NCBI RefSeq assembly: GCF_019132875.1 | Contig: NZ_JAHSPF010000013.1 | Span: 1 to 64,000, forward strand | Reading direction: 5' to 3' | Source: Erwinia phyllosphaerae | Lineage (GTDB): Bacteria; Pseudomonadota; Gammaproteobacteria; Enterobacterales; Enterobacteriaceae | Length of the DNA: 64,000 nt | Shown: positions 23,279 to 34,413 of the stretch, piece after piece | How positions within the stretch are numbered: the first letter of the stretch is position 1 | How the letters are laid out: each line of letters starts with the position of its first letter | Made by a program: the position numbers and the translations under genes | Notes under the pieces: model-generated | Database searches by the model: none | What the model saw: only the letters and a program-made list of their open reading frames with translations | What the model was told of the DNA's origin: nothing

Positions 23279-23484
23279 AAACATGCTTATCTCTATTATT
23301 CTTTCCGGGTTGCCTTCTGATATAAATATTATTCACCCGGATAATAAATCAGTTAGTGCCAGAAAAATCCTGGAAGATAGCCAACAAATTATATGCTGCG
23401 CGAAATATAATCTTCATTGTTGCATCAGTAATGATATTCAAGTAGAGTCTCGTCCGTTTAAAAAATAGAGATATGGAATAACTC

Positions 23485-25206
23485 ATGGAAAGAGTATTTC
23501 AAAACGGGCATTATACTTCGCCTGTTTTATTTATTTTACTATTTACTTTGACAGCAACCCATGCAGAAACGGCACTACCCGATATTTCTGGAAAACAACA
23601 TATCCAGGAAACATCTGTTAGCACGGCAAGCCAGGAGAGATCGCGTAAGAAAATCCTTCAGCCTGCGGCCCCGGAGGCCCGCTCAAAACTTCAGGGAACA
23701 ACAATAAAAAAACTGTATTTCCCTGTAGAAAAAAACTGCTATTTTATTGATAAAGTCACTTTAAAAATTGACAGCAGCAAACTTAAATTAAACAACATCT
23801 ATTATTTCACTCAACAAGCACAGGGAAAATGCCTTGGCGTGCAGGGTATCCGCCTGCTGGCAAAAACGCTTCAGGATGAAATTATTCGCCTTGGCTATAT
23901 CACTACCCGCATTAATATTCAGAATCAGGATCTGCACAGCCGGGAGCTAAAGTTTGAGATTACTTCCGGAAAAGTAGGCAATATCATCGTGGATAAGAGC
24001 GGCGCTGACCATATTAATTTAGCTACCACCCTCCCTTTAAAACACGGCGATATACTCACCCTGCGCGACCTTGAACAGGGGAGTTTTAATTTACAACGCG
24101 TGCCGGGCTCCAGCGTGAAGATTAATCTGGTGCCGGGTAAAGAGAGTGGTGAAAGCGACATTTATATTTATCGCGAACAGGATAAATTCTGGCAGGTTCG
24201 GGCATGGGCGAATGATGCTGGCGCTAAGGCGACCGGACGTTACCAGGCAGGCGCGGCGCTCTATCTTAATAATCTTAGCTCGCTGAGTGATACTTTTTAT
24301 CTTTCTTACGGTCACGATCTTGCCAAAGGACATACCGTACAGGGCAACAGCAATCGGTCAGTTGGCTATACGCTTCCCTGGGGCTACTGGTGGCTGGATT
24401 TGTACGCCAGCCAGAGCCGCTATCAGCAGCATGTTCGCGGCAACTGGAGCGACTGGATGCTGAACAATGATAATGCCTGGTACAGTGCCCAGCTCAACCG
24501 CGTGCTGTCCCGAACGGTGGGGCAAAAAACCACGGCGGGACTGCAAATCTTTAATAACGGATCGCGCTATTACTTCAACAGTCTGGAGTTAACCAGCATG
24601 CGTAAAAAAAGCGCGGGCTGGAAAGCCGTGCTTCAGCAACAGCGCTCTTTTGGCAATAGCGTCGTTATCGGAACGGTAAGTTTTCAAAAGAAAAGGCCCT
24701 GGTTTGGTAGCAACAATACGCCTGAACAGCAGCTGAATCTTATCGACCGTGCAGGAAGATTATTTTTATTAGACCTGGAGGCCTCGGTAAATTTCAATTT
24801 ATCCGGGCAGTGGTTTAACTATGCGCCGCATTTTGCTCTACAGCTTACTCCGGACCGTTTGTCTTCACTGGACAGTTTTTCTTTAGGTAACAGATGGACG
24901 GTGCGCGGCTTTGATGGTGAATCCAGCCTGCAGGAAAATAAAGGATGGTACTGGCGCAACGATTTTAACTGGATATTTCCCGAAAGGAATTATCGACCCT
25001 ATATCGGTATAGATATGGGCCAGGTAACGGAAAAAAGCAAACAGAAATATTATGGCGGCAGGACGATAGCAGGCAGCGTGGCAGGTCTACGGGGCGAATA
25101 CCGACAGGTTAGTTACGATTTGTTCGCTGGCCTTCCTTTGGTAAAACCAGAGGGTTTTCATACTGCCCCATTGACGCTGGGCTTCTCGCTACAATGGCAA
25201 TATTAA
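23485..25206 (+). CDS. two-partner secretion outer-membrane transporter (TpsB, ShlB/FhaC family)
   Basis: Secretes the adjacent TpsA protein across the outer membrane. The 573-residue precursor has a signal peptide ending near THA (26). A first POTRA domain (about 78-160) has the C85/C116 pair seen in ShlB-type transporters, with KCLGVQGIRLLAKTLQ and LGYITTRI. A second POTRA domain (about 163-230) is followed by a 16-strand barrel with the family motif RWTVRGFDGES (VRG[YF]) and terminal aromatic QWQY. The length is normal, so the transporter looks intact. Codon use is visibly more A/T-rich than in metJ or rpmE, suggesting transfer. TpsA follows at 67 bp. Confidence 0.9.
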   Translation: MERVFQNGHYTSPVLFILLFTLTATHAETALPDISGKQHIQETSVSTASQERSRKKILQPAAPEARSKLQGTTIKKLYFPVEKNCYFIDKVTLKIDSSKLKLNNIYYFTQQAQGKCLGVQGIRLLAKTLQDEIIRLGYITTRINIQNQDLHSRELKFEITSGKVGNIIVDKSGADHINLATTLPLKHGDILTLRDLEQGSFNLQRVPGSSVKINLVPGKESGESDIYIYREQDKFWQVRAWANDAGAKATGRYQAGAALYLNNLSSLSDTFYLSYGHDLAKGHTVQGNSNRSVGYTLPWGYWWLDLYASQSRYQQHVRGNWSDWMLNNDNAWYSAQLNRVLSRTVGQKTTAGLQIFNNGSRYYFNSLELTSMRKKSAGWKAVLQQQRSFGNSVVIGTVSFQKKRPWFGSNNTPEQQLNLIDRAGRLFLLDLEASVNFNLSGQWFNYAPHFALQLTPDRLSSLDSFSLGNRWTVRGFDGESSLQENKGWYWRNDFNWIFPERNYRPYIGIDMGQVTEKSKQKYYGGRTIAGSVAGLRGEYRQVSYDLFAGLPLVKPEGFHTAPLTLGFSLQWQY

Positions 25207-25273
25207 AGGAGGATAAGCTAAAGAAAAAAGATATCACCACCCACTATAAACATCATAAATTAAAGGACTAAAG

Positions 25274-26941
25274 ATGAAACAGCATAAATTTAAAGTACTT
25301 TCCCTGGTGATTACCGCAGCGCTTTTCACTCATTCAGCGTTGGCAGATCCGGGCAGCTATACCCATCATAACGGTTTCTCCGTAGTTGATATTAATAAAG
25401 CTGACGCAAACGGACTTTCTCACAACATGTGGAAAGAGTTTAACGTAACCAACAACGGTATGGTGCTGAATAACAGTACTGAAAATACCCTTCGCCCCAA
25501 CGGTAATATTCCTAAAAACAATAATCTTACTGACGCAGCTAAAATAATTTTAAATGAAGTTATTTCTGACCGGGCCAGTACATTAAATGGTTATATCGAC
25601 GTAGTCGGACAAAAGGCTGATGTGATCATTGCTAACCCGAACGGCATCACCTGTTCTGGCTGTAGCTTTATTAATACCGGGCGCGCTACGCTCACCACCG
25701 GCACGCCAACTTTTACCAATGGCGCACTGACGGGTTTTAACGTCGCCAACGGAAACGTTACGGTAAATGGTCAAGGCCTGGCCAATGAGGGCTACACTGA
25801 TATTCTGGCAAGAAACATTCGTATTCAGGGGAAAATCTCCACGGGCGAGCTGAAGGCTATTGCCGGTGTTTATAGCTACGACAGCGCAAGCAGCGTGGCA
25901 ACCTCCAGTAAGACCACTTTGTGGAACACGGGCGTTGACGTCAGCGCACTTGGAGGGGTAACGGCAGACGTTATCCGACTGCAAACCACCGACGTCGGTT
26001 CCGGAGTAAATAATAGCGGCATTTTGCTGGGCGATAACCTGCAAATCTCGTCTAACGGCGCGTTAACTAATGGTGGAACCATCACCGCTACCGCGGCTGG
26101 TCTGCAATCTGCCGGCAATATGACCAACAACGGCGCAATCACCAGCACCAGCCTGCAGGCTTATACCGGTGGCGCACTGATCAATTACGGTGCGATTAGC
26201 GTCAAAAACGCCAGCCTGATGGCCAATAACATACTGACTAATAACGGAACCCTGACCGCAGATGAGCAGTTAAGCGCCGTAGCGCTTAACAAAATTAGCA
26301 ATGAGAAGACCGGTAAGATCAGCACCGGCAAAATGCTACAGCTAGTTTCCTATAAAGGCGATGTTGAAAATAAAGGCGAAATCGATTCGCAAGGGAATGT
26401 CCTTGCTCAAACCGGCTTTAATACTATCGACGACGCTACCGTGATCGTTTCCGATAATGTCCGTGTAATTAACAGCGGCACTCTGAATGCGAAAAATAAT
26501 GTTTCTTTAGCGGCAACTAAAGAGATTGCGCTGAACTCAGGCGTGTTAACAGCCGGAGGAACCGCCTATCTTACTGCCGCATCGGTGACAAATGCTGCCA
26601 CTGTCGACAGCAAAGATTTAACTGTCTATGCCAGCTTGGTTAAAAACACGGGCGTTATGCAGGCTACTGACCACCTGAATGTTACCGGGAACAGCGGCAT
26701 TGAAAATACAGGGACGCTGCAAAGTGGCGAGATGACTCTTAAGAGCGATGGCAAAATCAGTAACGAAAGGTGCTTATGGTTTTGCAACAGAGGCACGCTT
26801 ACTGCTGACAAAATTATTGTTAATGCCGCCGCTATGAACAAAGTTAACGAGCTGGGTGGGAACATCTACACGCCAACTTTTGAGATGAATGTACCGGCCA
26901 GCAGCACTGAAGCCCAGAAGTCTGTTACAGACAACGAATAA
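25274..26941 (+). CDS. short filamentous-haemagglutinin-like exoprotein (TpsA)
   Basis: Secreted partner of the preceding transporter. The 555-residue protein has a signal peptide ending near ALA (24). It has a TPS secretion domain (about 25-270) with NPNGI (121-125), CSGC (127-130) and FINTGRATLTTG. A short beta-helix follows, built from N-x-G repeats such as LTNGG, MTNNG, LINYG, LTNNG. It is far shorter than typical FHA/CdiA proteins, has no pretoxin or toxin domain, and ends about 50 residues after a CLWFC pair (C500, C504). ATG 25274 follows AAAGGA. An intrinsic terminator lies 22 bp downstream, so it is a complete gene rather than a truncated one. Its role (adhesin, matrix protein) is unknown. 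Confidence 0.88.
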   Translation: MKQHKFKVLSLVITAALFTHSALADPGSYTHHNGFSVVDINKADANGLSHNMWKEFNVTNNGMVLNNSTENTLRPNGNIPKNNNLTDAAKIILNEVISDRASTLNGYIDVVGQKADVIIANPNGITCSGCSFINTGRATLTTGTPTFTNGALTGFNVANGNVTVNGQGLANEGYTDILARNIRIQGKISTGELKAIAGVYSYDSASSVATSSKTTLWNTGVDVSALGGVTADVIRLQTTDVGSGVNNSGILLGDNLQISSNGALTNGGTITATAAGLQSAGNMTNNGAITSTSLQAYTGGALINYGAISVKNASLMANNILTNNGTLTADEQLSAVALNKISNEKTGKISTGKMLQLVSYKGDVENKGEIDSQGNVLAQTGFNTIDDATVIVSDNVRVINSGTLNAKNNVSLAATKEIALNSGVLTAGGTAYLTAASVTNAATVDSKDLTVYASLVKNTGVMQATDHLNVTGNSGIENTGTLQSGEMTLKSDGKISNERCLWFCNRGTLTADKIIVNAAAMNKVNELGGNIYTPTFEMNVPASSTEAQKSVTDNE

Positions 26942-26963
26942 TGAGACGGTGAGGTCTTAATAC

Positions 26964-26994
26964 AAAGAGCTGGCGAACGTCGGCTCTTTTTTTT
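26964..26994 (+). terminator. terminator of the TPS operon
   Basis: AAAGAGCTGGC pairs with GTCGGCTCTTT (with G-T pairs) around a GAAC loop at 26964-26989, followed by further T residues to 26994. Confidence 0.88.
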
Positions 26995-27108
26995 GAGCGC
27001 GCTCCGGCTTTTGTCTGTTGGTAAGCAATGAGATAAAAAACAAAGAGGTTACGCTTTCCGGATGGCGGAAAAGTAAAAGGAAGGATAAACGGGTCAGAGG
27101 CATAAAAC

Positions 27109-27163
27109 AAAGCCCCGCCGAAGCGGGGCTTGTCTGCGCTTTCAACCTGGCCGAAGCCAGGTT
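27109..27163 (-). terminator. rpmE terminator region with two hairpins
   Basis: On the minus strand the first hairpin is AACCTGG/CCAGGTT (27163-27144). The second is AGCCCCG/CGGGGCT (27130-27111) with a TTCGG loop, followed by TTGTTTT. The second is the likely terminator. Between it and the TPS terminator (26995-27108) I see no gene. Confidence 0.85.
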
Positions 27164-27201
27164 TGCGGCATCCGAAACGATAAACGTTTCTTGCAGGCGA
27201 C

Positions 27202-27414
27202 TTATTTGCTGCCTGGGATGCTGAAACGCTTGTTGAAGCGGTCAACACGACCACCGCTTGCAACATCACGCTGCTTACCGGTGTAGAACGGGTGGCATTT
27301 GCCGCACACGTCCAGGTTCAGGTCGTGACCCACGGTTGAGCGGGTTTTGATTTCGTTACCGCAAGAACATTTAGCAGTAACTTCAGCGTAATTTGGGTGA
27401 ATACCTTTTTTCAT
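27202..27414 (-). CDS. rpmE: 50S ribosomal protein L31, zinc-binding form
   Basis: Component of the large ribosomal subunit. The 70-residue protein is the zinc-binding paralogue: cysteines C16, C18, C37 and C40 (KCSC, VCGKC) are all present. ATG 27414 follows CTGAGGTTTTCCC. Divergent from priA. Confidence 0.97.
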   Translation of the reverse strand: MKKGIHPNYAEVTAKCSCGNEIKTRSTVGHDLNLDVCGKCHPFYTGKQRDVASGGRVDRFNKRFSIPGSK

Positions 27415-27491
27415 GGGAAAACCTCAGTTAAGGCCGTGTCGCTCTCCCGCGCCAGGATTAGCCTGCGCCGGCACCACACGAAGATTAATAG

Positions 27492-29825
<2,334 letters not shown>

Positions 29826-30023
29826 ATAATTTTGCTTTTTTCGCTTTCATGTTGCGAGATGGATCGAAAAAAGTCGCACAAGTCACAATTTTTATGCAAA
29901 TTAAGTAACGCCTTTGATTAGTATTGGTTAATTGTGCGGTACTGGTCGGCCATAACGCTGACAGAATTCCCTTTATTCCGGCGAGATCCGGACACTCAGC
30001 AGAGCGGGACGAGGAGAACAGCG

Positions 30024-31061
30024 TTGGAGCAAAAGCCTGAAGCCATGGGCGCGACCATGAAAGACGTGGCGGAAAAAGCGGGCGTGTCGACGGCGACGGT
30101 TTCCCGCGCCCTGGCGAATCCGGAAAAGGTTTCTGTCGCCACGCGTCAAAAAGTTGAAGCGGCCGTGGTTGCCGTTGGCTACTCTCCTCACGTCATCACC
30201 CGCAACGCTAAACGTAGCGAATCCCGTACGATCCTGGTGATCGTACCGGACATCTGCGATCCTTTTTTCAGTGAAATTATTCGTGGCGTCGAGCACGTTG
30301 CGGCCGAAAACGATTATCTGGTGCTGATTGGCGACTGCGCGCACCAGAATCGTCAGGAAAACGCTTTTCTTAACCTGGTCATGACTCGCCAGATCGACGG
30401 CATGGTACTGCTGGGTTCGCAGGTGCCTTTTGACACCGGGCTGGAAGAACAACGCAACCTGCCGCCGATGGTGATGGCAAATGAGTTCGCGCCCGAGCTG
30501 GAGCTGCCAACCGTACACATCGACAACCTGACGGCGGCCTTTGAGGCGGTAAGCCATCTGCTGAAGCTGGGTCACAGCCGCATTGCCTGTATTGCAGGCC
30601 CGCAGGATATGCCGCTGTGCCAGTACCGCTTACAGGGTTACATTCAGGCGCTGCGGCGCAACGGCATTGCGCTGGATCCGCGCTATATTGTGCGCGGCGA
30701 CTTTACTTTTGATGCAGGCAGTCAGGCTTTAAAACAGCTGATGGCGCTGCCGGAACCGCCGGAAGCCCTGTTCTGCCACAGCGATATCATGGCGCTGGGC
30801 GCGATGGCCCAGGCCAAAATCATGGGCATGAATATCCCGAAAGACCTTTCTTTAATCGGCTTTGATGATATTGAACTGTCGCGCTATAGCGATCCTCAGC
30901 TGACCACCATTGCTCAGCCGAGATTCAATATTGGTCGGGAAGCGATGAATTTACTGCTGGAGCAGCTTCAGGGCCGCACGGTCAACGGCGGTTCGCGGCT
31001 GCTGGACTTTGAGATCAAGATCCGCGGCAGCACTGCGCCATCGCTGCATGAACGTATCTGA
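30024..31061 (+). CDS. cytR: LacI-family nucleoside-catabolism repressor
   Basis: Represses nucleoside uptake and catabolism together with CRP, relieved by cytidine. I choose the TTG at 30024: it lies 7 bp after GAGGAG (30011-30016), and places the conserved TMKDVA at residues 11-16 exactly as in E. coli. The first ATG of this frame is at 30045. The protein is then 345 residues (E. coli 341). It has the LacI headpiece KAGVSTATVSRALANPEKV and a periplasmic-binding-like core (VIVPDICDPFFSEIIRG). Confidence 0.93.
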   Translation: MEQKPEAMGATMKDVAEKAGVSTATVSRALANPEKVSVATRQKVEAAVVAVGYSPHVITRNAKRSESRTILVIVPDICDPFFSEIIRGVEHVAAENDYLVLIGDCAHQNRQENAFLNLVMTRQIDGMVLLGSQVPFDTGLEEQRNLPPMVMANEFAPELELPTVHIDNLTAAFEAVSHLLKLGHSRIACIAGPQDMPLCQYRLQGYIQALRRNGIALDPRYIVRGDFTFDAGSQALKQLMALPEPPEALFCHSDIMALGAMAQAKIMGMNIPKDLSLIGFDDIELSRYSDPQLTTIAQPRFNIGREAMNLLLEQLQGRTVNGGSRLLDFEIKIRGSTAPSLHERI

Positions 31062-31224
31062 ATCCTGAAACCCTCTGCCAGGACAAGAAAGTGGAGATTC
31101 AGCAGATTCTTAATAGTATCCCTGCTGGTCAAACTTCCGGCCCTTGAGTAACATGGCGGGCTGACAGCCGGGCACGAGCGCGCAGGCCCGACCTCATCTT
31201 TCATTGATTATTAGCGGAACGATA

Positions 31225-32229
31225 GTGGCACAAAAAGATTACGTAGGCCGCGGGCGTTCGACAGGGACGCGTCGCAAAAAGAGCAACGGCCGCAGCAAGA
31301 AACGTGGCGGCGGCTCGGGTGTATCAAAGATAATGGTAGGTCTTGCCGTTGCGGTACTGGTGACGTTTGTCGGTGGGCTATGGTTTATTGCCCATCATAA
31401 AAAAGAGGAAGAAACGCCCGTTATTCCGGATCATAAAGCAGCCGGTAACGGCCTGCCGCCAAAGCCTGAAGAGCGCTGGCGCTATATTAAAGAGCTGGAA
31501 AACCGCCAGATCACCGTTCCCACGCCTGTCGAACCTTCCGCAGGCGGCGAAGTGCATTCCCCCACCCAGCTGACTGATGAACAGCGCCAGCTACTGGAGC
31601 AGATGCAGGCCGATATGCGCCAGCAGCCTACGCAGCTGAACGAGGTGCCGTGGAACGAGCAAACGCCTGCACAGCGTCAGCAAACGCTTCAGCGCCAGCA
31701 GCAGCAAACGCAGCTACAGCAGCAGTCGCGCCAGGCTCAGTCGCAGTATCAGCAGCCGCAAATCCAGACGCAGCCCGTGCAGCAACAGCAGGTACAACGC
31801 CAGCAGCAGATACAGCAACAGCAGGTGCAACGTCAGCAGCAGATGCAGCAACAGCAGGCGCAACGCCAGCAGCAGATGCAGCAACAGCAGGTACAACGTC
31901 AGCAGCAGGTGCAGCAGCAGCATATGTTGCCACAGCATACCCAGCAGCCGACCGTCGCGCACCAGCAGCCAAAAGCCGAGAAACCGGTAGAAAAAGAGAA
32001 GTCACAGCGCTGGATGGTGCAGTGTGGCTCGTTCAAAGGTACCGACCAGGCCGAGTCCGTGCGCGCCTCGCTGGCGTTTGAAGGCTTTGAAAGCAAAATC
32101 ACCACCGGCGGCGGCTGGAACCGCGTTATCGTTGGTCCGTACAACAACCGGGCCAGCGCCGACAGCACGCTGAAGCGTCTGCGCGGCAACGGCCATTCAA
32201 ATTGTATTCCTGTCTCCCTCGGGGGTTGA
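31225..32229 (+). CDS. ftsN: cell division protein FtsN
   Basis: Late divisome protein that triggers septal synthesis and binds denuded glycan. The GTG at 31225 with GGAA upstream gives MAQKDYVGRG, matching the GTG start and MAQRDYV of E. coli. Of 334 residues, 1-33 are a basic cytoplasmic tail and about 34-56 a transmembrane helix. The essential E region PEERWRYIKELE follows (about 81-92). The linker after residue 150 is extremely glutamine-rich and includes four tandem 11-residue units (186-229). The SPOR domain (about 262-334, WMVQCGSF) closes the protein. Confidence 0.96.
   Translation: MAQKDYVGRGRSTGTRRKKSNGRSKKRGGGSGVSKIMVGLAVAVLVTFVGGLWFIAHHKKEEETPVIPDHKAAGNGLPPKPEERWRYIKELENRQITVPTPVEPSAGGEVHSPTQLTDEQRQLLEQMQADMRQQPTQLNEVPWNEQTPAQRQQTLQRQQQQTQLQQQSRQAQSQYQQPQIQTQPVQQQQVQRQQQIQQQQVQRQQQMQQQQAQRQQQMQQQQVQRQQQVQQQHMLPQHTQQPTVAHQQPKAEKPVEKEKSQRWMVQCGSFKGTDQAESVRASLAFEGFESKITTGGGWNRVIVGPYNNRASADSTLKRLRGNGHSNCIPVSLGG
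31780..31911 (+). repeat. four 33-bp tandem repeats inside ftsN
   Basis: Units start at 31780, 31813, 31846 and 31879 and encode QQQQ[VA]QRQQQ[IMV]. They differ from each other by a few bases and stay in frame, so copy-number change would only lengthen or shorten the periplasmic linker. Confidence 0.95.
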
Positions 32230-32252
32230 AACCTTTCAGTTTCCCCCCATAT
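32226..32252 (+). promoter_or_regulatory. sigma-32 promoter of hslVU
   Basis: TTGAA (32226-32230) and CCCCATAT (32245-32252) are 14 bp apart, fitting the heat-shock consensus CTTGAA-N13-15-CCCCATnT except for the first base. The -35 element overlaps the ftsN stop codon. Confidence 0.87.
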
Positions 32253-32267
32253 CTGAATGCATCATTG

Positions 32268-32288
32268 CCCCGCAGCGCGCCTGCGGGG
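32268..32288 (+). other. 5' stem-loop of hslVU mRNA
   Basis: CCCCGCAG (32268-32275) and CTGCGGGG (32281-32288) form a perfect 8-bp stem with loop CGCGC near the expected transcript start. A comparable leader hairpin in E. coli hslVU stabilises the mRNA, so the same role is likely. Confidence 0.8.
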
Positions 32289-32319
32289 AGATCTTTCGAC
32301 TGCAACAAGGGGTCTGCCC

Positions 32320-32850
32320 GTGACAACAATTGTAAGTGTACGACGCAACGGCCAGGTAGTAATTGGCGGTGATGGCCAGGCTACTCTCGGCAACACCGTA
32401 ATGAAAGGCAACGTCAAAAAAGTGCGTCGTCTTTATAATGACAAAGTCATTGCCGGTTTTGCCGGTGGAACCGCAGATGCCTTTACGCTGTTTGAGCTGT
32501 TTGAACGCAAGCTGGAGATGCACCAGGGTCATCTGGTGAAAGCGGCCGTTGAACTGGCAAAAGACTGGCGTACCGATCGCATGCTGCGCAAGCTGGAAGC
32601 GCTGTTAGCCGTGGCTGACGAAAACGCCTCGCTAATTATTACCGGTAACGGCGACGTTATTCAGCCGGAAAATGACCTGATCGCTATTGGTTCTGGCGGC
32701 CCTTACGCGCAGGCAGCCGCCCGTGCGCTGCTGGAAAACACCGAGATTGGTGCGCGCGACATCGTAGAAAAAGCGCTGGGTATTGCAGGCGATATCTGCA
32801 TCTATACCAACCACAATCTCACCATCGAAGAATTATCGTCTAAAGCGTAA
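32320..32850 (+). CDS. hslV: HslV peptidase subunit of the HslUV protease
   Basis: Dodecameric threonine peptidase driven by HslU. The GTG at 32320 with AAGG upstream gives [11 protein letters not shown] and 176 residues, as in E. coli; the catalytic threonine follows the removed initiator. GDGQATLG and the proteasome-like fold motif IGSGGPYA are conserved. hslU starts 11 bp downstream. Confidence 0.97.
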   Translation: MTTIVSVRRNGQVVIGGDGQATLGNTVMKGNVKKVRRLYNDKVIAGFAGGTADAFTLFELFERKLEMHQGHLVKAAVELAKDWRTDRMLRKLEALLAVADENASLIITGNGDVIQPENDLIAIGSGGPYAQAAARALLENTEIGARDIVEKALGIAGDICIYTNHNLTIEELSSKA

Positions 32851-32861
32851 GGACCCTGATT

Positions 32862-34193
32862 ATGTCTGAAATGACCCCGCGCGAAATCGTCAGCGAACTG
32901 GACAGATTTATTATTGGCCAGGATGGCGCCAAGCGCGCTGTTGCCATTGCCCTGCGTAACCGCTGGCGCCGTATGCAGCTTGACGAAGAGCTGCGTCACG
33001 AAGTTACGCCAAAAAACATTCTGATGATCGGCCCAACCGGCGTCGGTAAAACAGAAATTGCCCGTCGCCTGGCGAAACTGGCCAACGCGCCTTTTATCAA
33101 GGTTGAAGCGACCAAGTTCACCGAAGTGGGCTATGTAGGTAAAGAAGTCGATTCAATTATTCGCGATCTGACCGATTCCGCCATCAAGATGGTGCGTTCA
33201 CAGGCAATCGAAAAGAATCGCTACCGCGCCGAAGAGATGGCGGAAGAGCGCATCCTTGACGTCCTGATCCCACCAGCCAAAAACAACTGGGGACAGGCGG
33301 AAGCGCCAGCCGAGCCGTCTGCGGCACGCCAGTCTTTCCGCAAAAAACTGCGTGAAGGCCAGCTGGACGACAAAGAGATTGAAATCGACCTGGCCGCTTC
33401 GTCAATGGGCGTCGAGATCATGGCGCCTCCGGGCATGGAAGAGATGACCAGCCAGCTGCAGTCGATGTTCCAGAACATCGGCGGACAGAAGCAAAAACCG
33501 CGCAAGCTGCCAATCAAAGAAGCGATGAAGCTGCTGGTGGAAGAAGAAGCCGCCAAGCTGGTTAATCCGGAAGAGCTGAAGCAGGAAGCGATCGATGCGG
33601 TTGAGCAGCACGGCATCGTCTTTATCGATGAGATTGATAAAGTCTGTAAGCGCGGCGAAAGCTCCGGCCCGGACGTTTCCCGCGAAGGCGTACAGCGCGA
33701 CCTGCTGCCGCTGGTGGAAGGCTGCACCGTTTCGACCAAGCACGGTATGGTTAAAACTGACCATATCCTGTTTATCGCTTCCGGCGCGTTCCAGGTTGCC
33801 AGCCCGTCAGATCTGATCCCGGAACTGCAGGGACGTCTGCCTATCCGCGTTGAGCTGCAAGCGCTGACCACGCACGATTTCGAGCGCATTCTGACCGAAC
33901 CAAGCGCTTCCGTTACCGTCCAGTATAAAGCCCTGATGAAAACCGAAGGCGTGGACATTAACTTTACGGAAGATGGCATCAGCCGCATCGCCGCTGCCGC
34001 CTGGCAGGTTAACGAAACGGCTGAAAACATCGGCGCGCGCCGCCTGCATACCGTGCTGGAGCGTCTGATGGAAGATATCTCCTATGACGCCAGCGATCTT
34101 AACGGCGAATCGATCACTATCGATGCCGATTACGTTGGTAAGCATCTGGACGAGCTGGTAGCAGATGAAGATCTCAGCCGCTTCATTCTGTAA
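32862..34193 (+). CDS. hslU: HslU ATPase subunit of the HslUV protease
   Basis: AAA+ unfoldase that feeds HslV. The 443 residues equal E. coli. Walker A is GPTGVGKT (57-64), the substrate-gripping pore loop GYVG is at 90-93, Walker B is VFIDEIDK, and the C-terminal DLSRFIL that inserts into HslV is intact. Start ATG follows AAGGACC. An intrinsic terminator lies about 30 bp after the stop. Confidence 0.98.
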   Translation: MSEMTPREIVSELDRFIIGQDGAKRAVAIALRNRWRRMQLDEELRHEVTPKNILMIGPTGVGKTEIARRLAKLANAPFIKVEATKFTEVGYVGKEVDSIIRDLTDSAIKMVRSQAIEKNRYRAEEMAEERILDVLIPPAKNNWGQAEAPAEPSAARQSFRKKLREGQLDDKEIEIDLAASSMGVEIMAPPGMEEMTSQLQSMFQNIGGQKQKPRKLPIKEAMKLLVEEEAAKLVNPEELKQEAIDAVEQHGIVFIDEIDKVCKRGESSGPDVSREGVQRDLLPLVEGCTVSTKHGMVKTDHILFIASGAFQVASPSDLIPELQGRLPIRVELQALTTHDFERILTEPSASVTVQYKALMKTEGVDINFTEDGISRIAAAAWQVNETAENIGARRLHTVLERLMEDISYDASDLNGESITIDADYVGKHLDELVADEDLSRFIL

Positions 34194-34223
34194 TTCTTAG
34201 CACGGCGCTTAAACAAAACGCTG

Positions 34224-34256
34224 AAAACCCCAATTCGTGTTGGGGTTTTCTTTTTT
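34224..34256 (+). terminator. hslVU terminator
   Basis: AAAACCCCAA (34224-34233) pairs with TTGGGGTTTT (34240-34249), followed by CTTTTTT. Confidence 0.93.
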
Positions 34257-34413
34257 CTACCCCGCTATTTTCCGCTTTTACTGACGCCATTCCGCGACAT
34301 AAATCCTCCTGTCCTTAACATCCTTGATATGGATTAACTCTTGCGCAACCCGCGCCCGGTAAACTGGCCGCTCTCTGCCGTTTTCCTCTTGTTTAAGCAA
34401 AGGCTGTAGCCTG

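Noticed and set aside
25274-26941. Interpretation of TpsA as a CdiA contact-dependent toxin
   Set aside because: There is no pretoxin motif, no C-terminal toxin domain and no downstream immunity gene, and a terminator follows directly.
26925-27269. Minus-strand open frame between tpsA and rpmE
   Set aside because: It runs through two terminators and the rpmE 3' end, and its sequence is low in conserved features.
31780-31911. Possible CRISPR-like array
   Set aside because: The 33-bp units are contiguous without spacers and encode an in-frame glutamine repeat of FtsN.
31628-32081. Ala/Val-rich and Leu-rich frames over the ftsN repeats
   Set aside because: They arise from reading the CAG-rich repeat in other frames and look like membrane proteins only by composition.
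33221-34030. 269-codon open frame antisense to hslU
   Set aside because: Ser/Arg-rich shadow of hslU in another frame; no conserved features.
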